A DNA stretch of 64,000 bases, from the NCBI RefSeq assembly GCF_011455695.1, contig NZ_CP015030.1, forward strand, positions 1,849,716 to 1,913,715, in the 5' to 3' direction. The first letter of the stretch is position 1; each line of letters begins with the position of its first letter. The DNA is from Mannheimia granulomatis (lineage in GTDB: Bacteria > Pseudomonadota > Gammaproteobacteria > Enterobacterales > Pasteurellaceae). The position numbers and the translations under genes were made by a program. This document shows, in pieces, positions 7,850 to 15,651 of this stretch. The notes under the pieces are model-generated. The model was not told where the DNA came from and ran no database searches. It saw only the letters and a program-made list of their open reading frames with translations.

Positions 7850-9481
7850 TCAGTCAAACTTGAGTTTTTTGTAAATTTTTCTAAAAAATGAACCGCTTGT
7901 ATCATCATTATGCCGATCGTCTAATTGCTGATGAATCATTGAGAATAAAGAGGTTTTATCACTTTTAACTGCTTTCTCATCATCATAGAAATCTCGCCCA
8001 AATAGAATCTCTAACGCATCAAATACATTTTCTACTGTCCAAATTCTAAATTGATTTTGCTCAACAGCCTTAAGAACATCACGTTTTAAACTAAGATGGC
8101 TCATACAAGCAGCAGGAATAATCACCCCTTGCTGTCCATTCAATTGACGAGCTTGGCAAATATTAAAGAAACCTTCAATTTTCTGGTTTACGCCACCTAC
8201 ACTCAATACATTACCAAATTGATCAATTGCACCGGTAACAGCAATAGATTGCGGTAGTGCCAGTTTGGATAAAGCACTCACCAACACGCTAAAAATTGCT
8301 AGCGATGAACTATCTCCATCAATCTCTCCATAAGATTGCTCAAATGCAATAGAAGCAGAAAACGGTAATTGCGTAGGTAATTCCAATAAATTCGCTAAAC
8401 AAGATTGAGCAAGAATAATACCTTTAGAGTGGATATTCCCCCCAAGTTCAACCTTGCGCTCAATATCATGAATTTCTCCATCACCATATTGCACATTACA
8501 GCTGATACGTAAAGGCTCCCCAAAACTATGTGGAATGCCGTCAAAATCAATGACCGATAAGCCATTGATTTGGCCAATCTCCTCTCCTTCTGTTTCAATA
8601 TAGAGTTGATTAGTCAAAATATCTGCCACTGTATATTCATTTAATACCGCAGATTGTTGTTCTAAATAAGTAAAGTAATCGGCAACATTATCAATTTCAG
8701 CTGAATTCGCATAAAAATTCTGAATACCGAGTAAATGCTTTTTCAAAAGAGCCGGTGAAATAGAAACCAATTCCCGACTTTCACTTTCTCTAATATAAGC
8801 CTGCAGAAACTGGTTCATCGCCTGCGAGGACAAACCTTTGTGAATAATCTTTTTTGCATAGGTTTGAATATAATTTGCCCAATCCTCATACTGATTATTT
8901 AAAGATAAGTAGGACTTAATCTCAGTATATTGCCCAATTTGATACAAACCGTCATCATAGGCCATTAATGTAGAAATATCATCTCGCTCACCCACTAAAA
9001 TTAATTTAAAGTTGGTTTTTTCCTTGGCTAATGGGTAAGGCGGATAATTCACCGAATTAGATTCATATTCCGAAAATAAAAGAGCTTGTTTTAATTTATC
9101 CCATTGAGTAATATCAAGCAAAAGTGAATTGATATTTAAAATCAAAATGCCATTATCTGCTGCTTGAATCGCCCCTCTTACATATTCGGTTTTATGTTCT
9201 CTTTCCAAAAAAATATGATAACCAAATAAATTATGCTTATTAAAATCCATTTTGGTAATCACCGGCTGATTTTTTTGAGCAAGATAATCGGTAATTTCTG
9301 CTAAAAACTCCGGAAATAGCTCTGATTTCACCACCAATAAAGAGCCAAAATCTGCTTGCACAAATTGATCTAACGCTTGTTGTGCTTGGAGTTGAAAATC
9401 AAAAAAACGAACACGTTTATTTAGATGAGCGAAATCATGTCGTACAGTTAATGCTTGGCTATTGAGTAAAGATATTGTCAC
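7850..9481 (-). CDS. lonH: Lon-like serine protease without ATPase motifs (LonH/YcbZ)
   Basis: This 543-residue protein has a C-terminal Lon protease domain. The catalytic serine is in DGDSSSLA near residue 390 and the partner lysine lies in GVNQKIEGF about 40 residues later, giving the Ser-Lys dyad of family S16. The N-terminal half shows no convincing Walker A motif, as in the enterobacterial YcbZ (LonH) family, whose substrates are little known. The start is GTG at 9481 with GAGG eight bases upstream. It lies between fabA and matP in the conserved block, and a gap of 112 nt separates it from fabA. Confidence 0.9.
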   Translation of the reverse strand: MTISLLNSQALTVRHDFAHLNKRVRFFDFQLQAQQALDQFVQADFGSLLVVKSELFPEFLAEITDYLAQKNQPVITKMDFNKHNLFGYHIFLEREHKTEYVRGAIQAADNGILILNINSLLLDITQWDKLKQALLFSEYESNSVNYPPYPLAKEKTNFKLILVGERDDISTLMAYDDGLYQIGQYTEIKSYLSLNNQYEDWANYIQTYAKKIIHKGLSSQAMNQFLQAYIRESESRELVSISPALLKKHLLGIQNFYANSAEIDNVADYFTYLEQQSAVLNEYTVADILTNQLYIETEGEEIGQINGLSVIDFDGIPHSFGEPLRISCNVQYGDGEIHDIERKVELGGNIHSKGIILAQSCLANLLELPTQLPFSASIAFEQSYGEIDGDSSSLAIFSVLVSALSKLALPQSIAVTGAIDQFGNVLSVGGVNQKIEGFFNICQARQLNGQQGVIIPAACMSHLSLKRDVLKAVEQNQFRIWTVENVFDALEILFGRDFYDDEKAVKSDKTSLFSMIHQQLDDRHNDDTSGSFFRKIYKKLKFD

Positions 9482-9573
9482 AAATTTGCCTCGTTATCGA
9501 AAATTTGGTTTATTATACAGAATTCCGCTATACTTGCTAAACATAGCTTATATTTTCTATTAATTTTACGACT

Positions 9574-10020
9574 ATGCGATACCAAAAACTGATCACTCAA
9601 GAAACAACTTGGAAATGGAAATACCTACTCAAAAAACATCGAGAAGGCGAAAACATTACCAAATATGAAGAGCAAAGTCTGATCGACTTAAAAGTACAAC
9701 TGCTTTCCACCTTACAAGACTCACCGGAAGAAGTGGAAAAATGGATCAAATCGGAAATGACCGCCGAACAACGAAAAAAAATGCGACAGTCTGTACGAGC
9801 CAAACGCAAACGCTTTTTTAATGCTGAAAAGCAAACGACCAAGAAAAAATCCATAGACTTAGAATATTCCAGTTGGTTGAGATTATCTAAATATGCTAAA
9901 AGCCAAAATTTAACGCTTTCTGAAGCAATAATTCAATTAACTGATGAATTGGAAAATAAACAACTCTACTTAGAACAAGTAGCAAAAATGAAATCCAGCT
10001 TAAAAGATTTATTAAAATAA
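9574..10020 (+). CDS. matP: Macrodomain Ter protein MatP
   Basis: MatP binds short matS sites across the chromosome terminus, condenses that macrodomain and links it to the division apparatus. The 148-residue protein matches the family length and order: a basic N-terminal four-helix region (MRYQKLITQETTWKWKYLLK), the conserved MRQSVRAKRKRFF segment, then a ribbon-helix-helix (KKKSIDLEYSSWLRLSKYAK) and a C-terminal coiled coil ending ENKQLYLEQVAKM. No clear Shine-Dalgarno sequence precedes the ATG. It is divergent from lonH and convergent with ompA, as in E. coli. The location hints that this part of the chromosome may be near the terminus, which was not tested. Confidence 0.95.
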   Translation: MRYQKLITQETTWKWKYLLKKHREGENITKYEEQSLIDLKVQLLSTLQDSPEEVEKWIKSEMTAEQRKKMRQSVRAKRKRFFNAEKQTTKKKSIDLEYSSWLRLSKYAKSQNLTLSEAIIQLTDELENKQLYLEQVAKMKSSLKDLLK

Positions 10021-10032
10021 CATTTAGAGAAC

Positions 10033-10063
10033 AAAAAGCCCGCTAACAAGCGGGCTTTTTTTT
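10033..10063. terminator. Bidirectional terminator between matP and ompA
   Basis: AAGCCCGCT and AGCGGGCTT form a stem around a short AACA loop, with an A run on the left and eight T on the right. It can therefore end both the plus-strand matP and the minus-strand ompA transcripts. Confidence 0.9.
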
Positions 10064-10091
10064 CTATTCAATTTTGCAATTGAAGCACTAA

Positions 10092-11195
10092 TTACATAGT
10101 TACTTCTTTTGAACCTTGAACTTGGATTTCAACACGACGGTCTGGTGCTAAGCAAGCGATTAATGCTTTACGACCTTTAACTGCGTCACAAGTGTTGCCA
10201 GTTACTGGGTTTGCTTCACCGTAACCTACAGCTGTTACGTTAGCTGGGTTAGTACCTTTAGAAACGATGTAGTTAGCTACTGTTTCTGCACGGCGTTGTG
10301 AAAGTTTTAAGTTAGCCGCTTCTTTACCGATACGGTCTGTGTAACCGTTAACTTGGATAGCTGGGTTAGCTAAACCTAAGTTACCGATTTCAGTGTGAGC
10401 TGCATCTAAAGCTGCTGCAGCTGCAGGTTTTAAGTTTGATTTACCGAAAGCAAATAAAACATCTGAGCTGAATGCGAAGTTTTTAGTTACAACTTCTGGC
10501 GCTTCAACTGGTGCAGCACCTTGACCGAAACGGTATGTTAAACCTGCAGATACAGAGTGGATATCTGGGCTGTATTGGAAGTTTGTACCTTCGATACCTG
10601 CTGTTTTACGAGCAGCTTTATCTAAGTTACCAACACGGTTTAAGTATTGGTATTCAACACGTGCAGCTAATTCTGGAGTAATTGCATACTCAAGACCAGC
10701 ACCTAATAATAGAGATGGTTTTAAGTTGTGAGCTTTGATACGTGAATCTTTAGCTACGTTTTGTTGTACATAGTAGTCGTTACGAACTAAAGCAACACCT
10801 ACTTTACCGTAAACATCTAAGTTAGGAGCAATTTCATAGCTTGGTTTTAAGCTTAAGTGAGCACCGTGAGCTGTGTGTTTAGCAGCACGTTTTTCCACGC
10901 CATCAAACTGTGTGTTACCACGTACGCGACCAAAATAGTCATAACCTAACTCAGTTGCTAAACCAAAGTTGTTTTGGTTTAAGATTTGGTAACCACCAAA
11001 TACACCGTAAGTTACAGAGTTACGGTTGATACCGTAGCCTTGACCTTTGTTGTCTTTAGCATCGAATTGAGTTAAACCGTCGTGGAATGATGCCCAACCT
11101 GCTTTAGCACCTGCATAGAAAGTGTTAGCTTGTGGAGCTGCTTGAGCTACCGCTGCTGCAGATAATACAGCTAATGCAACTAATGTTTTTTTCAT
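10092..11195 (-). CDS. ompA: OmpA-family outer membrane porin (P5-like)
   Basis: This abundant outer-membrane protein anchors the envelope to peptidoglycan. The chosen start (11195) gives a textbook signal peptide, MKKTLVALAVLSAAAVAQA, with AGAGGA eight bases upstream. A longer reading from 11222 adds nine non-signal residues and is rejected. After cleavage comes an eight-strand barrel (roughly residues 22-200, alternating aromatic strands, YRFG end), a Pro/Ala hinge (GAAPVEAPEVV), and a C-terminal OmpA domain. That domain contains NGYTDRIG and LSQRRAETVANYI, the peptidoglycan-binding segment. Two cysteines near the C-terminus (NTCDAV and IACLAP) match those of other OmpA proteins. The 367-residue length is normal. 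Codon usage is strongly biased, as in highly expressed genes. Confidence 0.95.
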   Translation of the reverse strand: MKKTLVALAVLSAAAVAQAAPQANTFYAGAKAGWASFHDGLTQFDAKDNKGQGYGINRNSVTYGVFGGYQILNQNNFGLATELGYDYFGRVRGNTQFDGVEKRAAKHTAHGAHLSLKPSYEIAPNLDVYGKVGVALVRNDYYVQQNVAKDSRIKAHNLKPSLLLGAGLEYAITPELAARVEYQYLNRVGNLDKAARKTAGIEGTNFQYSPDIHSVSAGLTYRFGQGAAPVEAPEVVTKNFAFSSDVLFAFGKSNLKPAAAAALDAAHTEIGNLGLANPAIQVNGYTDRIGKEAANLKLSQRRAETVANYIVSKGTNPANVTAVGYGEANPVTGNTCDAVKGRKALIACLAPDRRVEIQVQGSKEVTM

Positions 11196-11620
11196 TTTGA
11201 TGATCCTCTTAAATATTGTCATCGATTAAAATAAATTCTTAATACCCACAATAAAGTATTAAAACTTTAACTTTATGCTTCAACAATGCAAGAAGCAAGA
11301 TAGCTAATGTCAGAGCTATTATACAAAAATTATCCTAAAAGAGAAATTTTTTGTATAGAAATTACTCTTTAGTAACATTCTTGTTCTTAAATCATAAGGA
11401 GCAAGAATATTTGCATTATCTGATTTCAAATTGTAAAAAGCAATCAGTTTTTCCTAATGAAATGTATAGAAATGTATAATTTGTTCAAAATATACACAAA
11501 AAACAAGCTTTTGAACATAATTTAACCAATAGAATGTTCATTCCCAATTATTCGAAATCTTGCTAATATAAGCAAAATTCCGTCTATTTTATAACAATTA
11601 CACACAAATTAAACACAACT
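11196..11620. promoter_or_regulatory. Divergent ompA-ydiJ intergenic region with ompA promoter
   Basis: This 425-bp AT-rich stretch has no gene. On the minus strand TATAAT (11318-11323), preceded by TG, is a good -10 box and would give ompA a leader of roughly 115 nt, comparable to the long stabilising ompA leader of E. coli. The -35 element is weak. A plus-strand TATAAT is at 11475-11480 and could serve ydiJ, but the leader would be long. No ribosome site is evident before ydiJ. Confidence 0.5.
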
Positions 11621-14600
11621 ATGATTCCTAGACTTTCTGAAGTACCTCAATTAAATGCCACGACAAAGTCTTATTTAGACGAGCTAGTCAGTCAGCATTT
11701 TAGTGGAGATATCACCTCAAGCTATGCAGATCGCTTATCTCTTGCGACTGATAATAGTGTCTATCAACAAATACCCCAAGCGATTTTATTTCCAAAATCA
11801 GTTTCTGATGTAGTGATACTTACTAAGCTCGCTCAGAAAGCAGAATATCAAGATTTAACCTTCACTCCTCGTGGTGGAGGTACCGGCACAAACGGGCAAT
11901 CGCTGAATAATAATGTTATTGTTGACCTATCCCGCTATATGAACCAAATTTTAGAATTAAATGTAGAAGAACGCTGGGTTCGTGTGCAAGCAGGTGTAGT
12001 AAAAGATCAACTTAATCAATTTTTAAAACCGCACGGTTTATTCTTTTCACCGGAGCTTTCTACCAGTAATCGTGCAACACTAGGCGGAATGATTAACACC
12101 GACGCCTCCGGTCAAGGCTCGCTTCAATACGGCAAAACCTCGGCACATATCCTTGAGATCAAATCTGTCTTAATCAATGGTGAAATTTTAGAAACACAAG
12201 CGGTCAAATCTGAGGATTTTTTTGCAAATTTAGAAAAATTAAATCTCTCTACATTAGGTAAAACTCTACACAGTGAAATTTTCTCTCGCTGCAAAGCACT
12301 CCGCCCAACAGTCTTAAGCGAATTACCACAACTTAACCGTTTTATTACCGGCTACGATCTGAAAAACGTTTTTAATGAGGATGAAAGCGAATTTAATCTT
12401 ACCCGAATCTTAACAGGCTCAGAAGGTTCTCTTGCTTTTATTTGTGAAGCGAAACTGAATTTATTACCGATCCCAAAATATCGCACTCTCATTAATATAA
12501 AGTATAACTCATTTGACGCAGCACTCCGCTCCGCCCCTTTTATGTTAGAGGCAAAAGCATTGTCGGTAGAGACGGTAGATTCCAAAGTATTGAATCTTGC
12601 CAAGCAAGATATTGTTTGGCACTCAGTGTCTGATCTCTTAACCGAAGAGCCAAACAACCCAATTCTCGGCATTAATATTGTGGAGTATGCCTCAAACGAC
12701 CAATCTCAAATTGAGGCTCAAGTAAACGCCCTGTGTGCAAGCCTCAATCAAAAAATAGCGAATAATGAGGCAGGCATTATTGGCTATCAGCTTACAGATG
12801 ATGTCAATTCCATTGAAAAAATCTACGCAATGCGGAAAAAAGCGGTTGGCTTACTCGGTAACGCTAAAGGCTGGGCAAAGCCTATCGCCTTTGTGGAAGA
12901 TACTGCTGTGCCTCCGGAAAATTTAGCTGATTATATTGCTGAATTTCGTGCATTATTAGACAGCTACAATTTGCCTTACGGTATGTTCGGTCATGTGGAT
13001 GCTGGCGTGCTGCACGTACGTCCTGCATTGGACTTATGCGATAAAACACAAGTGGAAATCTTCAAACAGATTTCCGACCAAGTGGTCGAGCTTACCGCCA
13101 AATACGGTGGTTTGATTTGGGGCGAACACGGTAAAGGGATGCGTTCTTATTACGGTGAGCGTTTCTTTGGCGAGACTTTGTGGCAAGAACTTCGTTACAT
13201 CAAAAAATTATTCGACCCACAAAACCGCTTAAACCCCGGAAAAATCTGCACTCCGTTAGATAGCGAAGCAATCCTCTATCCGATTGACTCACAAATGCGT
13301 GCCGATTTTGACCGCCAAATTCCGATTCAAGTACGAGAGGAATTTAAAGGAGCGATGAATTGTAACGGCAACGGCTTATGCTTTAACTTTGATGTTCACA
13401 GCACCATGTGCCCGTCAATGAAGGTTTCAGGCAACCGTCTCTATTCACCAAAAGGGCGAGCAACCTTGGTACGGGAATGGCTACGTTTATTAGCAGAGCA
13501 AAATGTTAAACCTGATGAGCTGATTTTTAGTCCGCAACAAAAAACGGCAAAACTAACCGATTTTGTAGCAAAAATTCGTCATACGCTAAACAAAAAGAAA
13601 GAATACGATTTTTCTCACGAAGTAAAAGCGGCAATGGACACCTGCCTTGCCTGTAAAGCCTGTGCCAGCCAATGCCCAATTAAAATTGATGTGCCTACTT
13701 TCAGAACGCAATTTAATGCTCTTTACCACAGCCGCTATTTGCGCCCTTTGAAAGATTATGTAGTCTCGAATCTGGAATTTATCGCCCCAATCATGGCGAA
13801 AAAACCGCAGTTTTTTAACTTTTTCAGCACCTCAAACTTAGCAGAAAAAGTGGCAAATAAAACCATTGGCATGACTTATTTACCGGCATTGTCGGTGCCA
13901 AATTTGCAGCATCAATTGGTAGAAATCGGCTACCAAGGAGAAAGTTTGGAAAGCCTTGAACAGCGCGCTGCAAGCGGTCAATTTTCCTCTGAAAATTGCA
14001 AAATGCTGTTTATCGTGCAAGATCCGTTCACCTCTTATTATGATGCCAAAGTAGTAGCTGATTTTGTCGCCTTAACGCAAAAACTGGGCTTTAAACCGAT
14101 TTTGTTGCCGTTCAACCCAAGCGGCAAAGCCCTGCACATTAAAGGCTTTTTGGCAAAATTTGCCAAAACTGCCAAAAACCAAGCGGATTTCTTAAATCGT
14201 GTGGCAAAACTCGGTTTGCCGATGGTTGCAGTCGATCCGGCTTTGACCTTGATTTATCGCCAAGAGTATAATGATATTCTTAAAGAACAACGTGGCAACT
14301 TTAAGGTGATGTTAGCTCATGAATGGCTGAAACAGGCTATTCAAAAAGGCGAATTAGAAAGTTGCAAAAAATCCGCTAATTCCGACCGCTTGCAATGGCA
14401 TCTATTTGCTCATTGTACAGAATCAACATCACTGCCAAACTCAATGAAGGAATGGCAAGCTATTTTCGCCCACTTCGGTGAAAAATTAGTGGCAGAAAAT
14501 GTTGGCTGCTGTGGCATGGCAGGCACATTCGGACACGAAACGAAACATTTAGCAATGTCAAAAGCGATTTATGAACAATCTTGGCAAAAGAAAATCAATG

Positions 14601-14713
14601 GCAAACCGCTTGAACGCTGCTTAGCTACAGGCTACTCTTGCCGTTCACAAGTGAAACGTTTTGAACAACAAGGGATTAAGCACCCGATTCAAGCATTGCT
14701 TGAAATTATTTAA
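11621..14713 (+). CDS. ydiJ: YdiJ-type FAD-linked oxidase/Fe-S protein (D-2-hydroxyglutarate dehydrogenase type)
   Basis: The 1030-residue protein joins an N-terminal FAD-linked oxidase to a C-terminal iron-sulphur half. The FAD part shows the PCMH-type binding loop (FTPRGGGTGTNGQSL, about residue 85) and a GlcD-like C-terminal cap (GMFGHVDAGVLHVRP). Near residue 670 a ferredoxin motif, CLACKACASQCP, binds a 4Fe-4S cluster. Close to the end GCCGMAGTFGHE resembles the CCG domains of glycolate oxidase subunits. YdiJ-family proteins oxidise D-2-hydroxyacids, with D-2-hydroxyglutarate reported for relatives; the acceptor here is unknown. The gene stands alone, and its end is followed by the minus-strand small peptide locus. 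Confidence 0.9.
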   Translation: MIPRLSEVPQLNATTKSYLDELVSQHFSGDITSSYADRLSLATDNSVYQQIPQAILFPKSVSDVVILTKLAQKAEYQDLTFTPRGGGTGTNGQSLNNNVIVDLSRYMNQILELNVEERWVRVQAGVVKDQLNQFLKPHGLFFSPELSTSNRATLGGMINTDASGQGSLQYGKTSAHILEIKSVLINGEILETQAVKSEDFFANLEKLNLSTLGKTLHSEIFSRCKALRPTVLSELPQLNRFITGYDLKNVFNEDESEFNLTRILTGSEGSLAFICEAKLNLLPIPKYRTLINIKYNSFDAALRSAPFMLEAKALSVETVDSKVLNLAKQDIVWHSVSDLLTEEPNNPILGINIVEYASNDQSQIEAQVNALCASLNQKIANNEAGIIGYQLTDDVNSIEKIYAMRKKAVGLLGNAKGWAKPIAFVEDTAVPPENLADYIAEFRALLDSYNLPYGMFGHVDAGVLHVRPALDLCDKTQVEIFKQISDQVVELTAKYGGLIWGEHGKGMRSYYGERFFGETLWQELRYIKKLFDPQNRLNPGKICTPLDSEAILYPIDSQMRADFDRQIPIQVREEFKGAMNCNGNGLCFNFDVHSTMCPSMKVSGNRLYSPKGRATLVREWLRLLAEQNVKPDELIFSPQQKTAKLTDFVAKIRHTLNKKKEYDFSHEVKAAMDTCLACKACASQCPIKIDVPTFRTQFNALYHSRYLRPLKDYVVSNLEFIAPIMAKKPQFFNFFSTSNLAEKVANKTIGMTYLPALSVPNLQHQLVEIGYQGESLESLEQRAASGQFSSENCKMLFIVQDPFTSYYDAKVVADFVALTQKLGFKPILLPFNPSGKALHIKGFLAKFAKTAKNQADFLNRVAKLGLPMVAVDPALTLIYRQEYNDILKEQRGNFKVMLAHEWLKQAIQKGELESCKKSANSDRLQWHLFAHCTESTSLPNSMKEWQAIFAHFGEKLVAENVGCCGMAGTFGHETKHLAMSKAIYEQSWQKKINGKPLERCLATGYSCRSQVKRFEQQGIKHPIQALLEII

Positions 14714-14744
14714 GGTTGAAATTCAATCAAAAAGAACTTAGAAT

Positions 14745-14775
14745 AAAAAGTGAGGCAGGTAGTTAGCCTGCCTCA
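14745..14775 (-). terminator. Intrinsic terminator of the minus-strand small peptide transcript
   Basis: TGAGGCAGG (14751-14759) pairs perfectly with CCTGCCTCA (14767-14775) around a seven-base loop. The T run (complement of 14745-14749) follows only in the minus-strand direction, so the hairpin mainly ends a minus-strand transcript. That is independent evidence that something is transcribed leftward between menI and ydiJ. Confidence 0.8.
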
Positions 14776-14788
14776 GCCTAGTCACAGG

Positions 14789-14902
14789 CTATTTATCTGA
14801 TAACCAAACTAGCACATCAAGTATAGCGAGTACTTTAATGCTAGAGGCTGTCGCTATTATAACTAGCAACGTAACCAGAAAGAAAATTTCCGATTCTCTC
14901 AC
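14789..14902 (-). CDS. 37-residue hydrophobic membrane peptide, type I toxin-like (not previously named)
   Basis: A GTG-initiated frame encodes 37 residues beginning MRESEIFFLVTLLVIIAT and ending VWLSDK. A charged N-terminus (RESE) leads into one hydrophobic span of about 28 residues containing a central Lys23 and Asp29, then a short polar tail. The start is set by an exceptional ribosome site (14907-14918) complementary to all 12 bases of the 16S rRNA 3' end, 8 nt from the GTG. A promoter -10, structured leader and terminator bracket the gene, giving a transcript of about 240 nt. I do not recognise the sequence. Size, hydrophobicity and RNA architecture resemble type I toxins such as Hok, TisB or Ldr, but toxicity is inference. 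An ATG two bases upstream runs directly into TGA. Confidence 0.6.
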   Translation of the reverse strand: MRESEIFFLVTLLVIIATASSIKVLAILDVLVWLSDK

Positions 14903-14906
14903 ATAA

Positions 14907-14970
14907 ATCACCTCCTTAGTGCTATATGACTAAGGCGACCAGACAGTGTGCTATTGGCGTAGCACACTGT
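14907..14970 (-). promoter_or_regulatory. Structured leader and perfect 12-nt Shine-Dalgarno of the small peptide gene
   Basis: Reading leftward, an 11-bp perfect stem (ACAGTGTGCTA with TAGCACACTGT, 14943-14970, six-base loop) is followed by a 7-bp stem (CCTTAGT with ACTAAGG, 14914-14935, eight-base loop). The second stem's 3' arm contains the first bases (AAGG) of the ribosome site TAAGGAGGTGAT. The ribosome site is thus partly sequestered. The 5' end (14975-14986) carries a third copy of the same repeat and can pair with loop and stem sequence at 14948-14959 (11 of 12 bases), offering an alternative fold. Confidence 0.65.
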
Positions 14971-14993
14971 TCATCGCCCATAGCACAGCAAGG

Positions 14994-14999
14994 ATTATA
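14994..14999 (-). promoter_or_regulatory. -10 box for the small peptide transcript
   Basis: A perfect TATAAT on the minus strand, preceded by TTTTTTG, predicts a start near 14987. The -35 region falls in the terminator hairpin at 15001-15030 and has no good TTGACA match, so strength is uncertain. Confidence 0.5.
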
Positions 15000-15000
15000 C

Positions 15001-15030
15001 AAAAAAGCTGTCTAAATAGACAGCTTTTTT
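15001..15030 (+). terminator. Intrinsic terminator just upstream of menI
   Basis: AAAAAAGCTGTCTA and TAGACAGCTTTTTT form a near-perfect stem with six T on either strand. No plus-strand coding gene ends here except ydiJ, 290 bp away. The terminator may therefore end ydiJ read-through or a plus-strand RNA antisense to the small peptide mRNA. It stops only 19 nt before the menI start codon. Confidence 0.75.
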
Positions 15031-15049
15031 ATTACACAGGAAAAACACA

Positions 15050-15499
15050 ATGACCGCAATTTGGAACCCTCAAGCAACTCGTGGCTTAGCACCCGAGCAA
15101 ATTATTGAACAAATGAACCTTTTCTGCCAACAGTCAGCAGTGGCTCACTTAGGTATCCGTTTTAGCAAAATCACGGATAACACCTTAGAAGCGACTCTCA
15201 CTCTCGATCATCGCACACAGCAACCTTGGGGGTTATTACACGGTGGCATTTCGGCGGCCTTGGCTGAAACTTTAGGCTCAGCAGGTTCAGGCTTAATGTG
15301 TGATGAAAACCAAGTGGCTGTTGGAACAGAACTGAGCATTTCCCACTTAAAAAGTGTGAAACAAGGTGTGGTAACCGGTGTAGCTAAGCCACTTCATTTA
15401 GGCGGCAGTAGCCAAGTGTGGCAAATTGAGATCTTTGATGAAGAAGGTAATTTGTGTGCCATCTCACGCCTAACAAACCGTATTTTAGAAAAACGCTAA
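15050..15499 (+). CDS. menI: Hot-dog thioesterase, 1,4-dihydroxy-2-naphthoyl-CoA hydrolase (MenI/YdiI)
   Basis: The 149-residue protein is a PaaI/YdiI-type hot-dog thioesterase. The motif LLHGGISAALAETLGSAG carries the catalytic glutamate on the central helix, and the strand AVGTELSISHLKSV completes the active-site cleft. In E. coli YdiI releases 1,4-dihydroxy-2-naphthoate from CoA in menaquinone synthesis. The presence of menD and menH elsewhere in this window fits that role. AGGA lies ten bases before the ATG. It is next to ydiJ, as ydiI and ydiJ are neighbours in E. coli, with the small peptide locus wedged between them. Confidence 0.9.
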   Translation: MTAIWNPQATRGLAPEQIIEQMNLFCQQSAVAHLGIRFSKITDNTLEATLTLDHRTQQPWGLLHGGISAALAETLGSAGSGLMCDENQVAVGTELSISHLKSVKQGVVTGVAKPLHLGGSSQVWQIEIFDEEGNLCAISRLTNRILEKR

Positions 15500-15512
15500 T
15501 CGAATAGTGTTT

Positions 15513-15570
15513 ACAAGCGGTCGAATTTGATCAATGTTTTGCAAAATTCTTAAAAAATCCGACCGCTTGT
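15513..15570. terminator. Inverted pair of uptake sequences forming a hairpin after menI
   Basis: ACAAGCGGTCG (15513-15523) and CGACCGCTTGT (15560-15570) are perfect inverted copies of the Apl-type uptake signal sequence. They can form an 11-bp stem with a 36-base AT-rich loop. Inverted uptake sequences downstream of genes often double as terminators, though here there is no strong T run. Confidence 0.6.
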
Positions 15571-15651
15571 TCATAAAAGGCGTTTGGAAAACACGCCAAC
15601 CTATTATAAAATACCCTTCTTTTTATCCGTTACTAACAAGAGAATTTGAAA

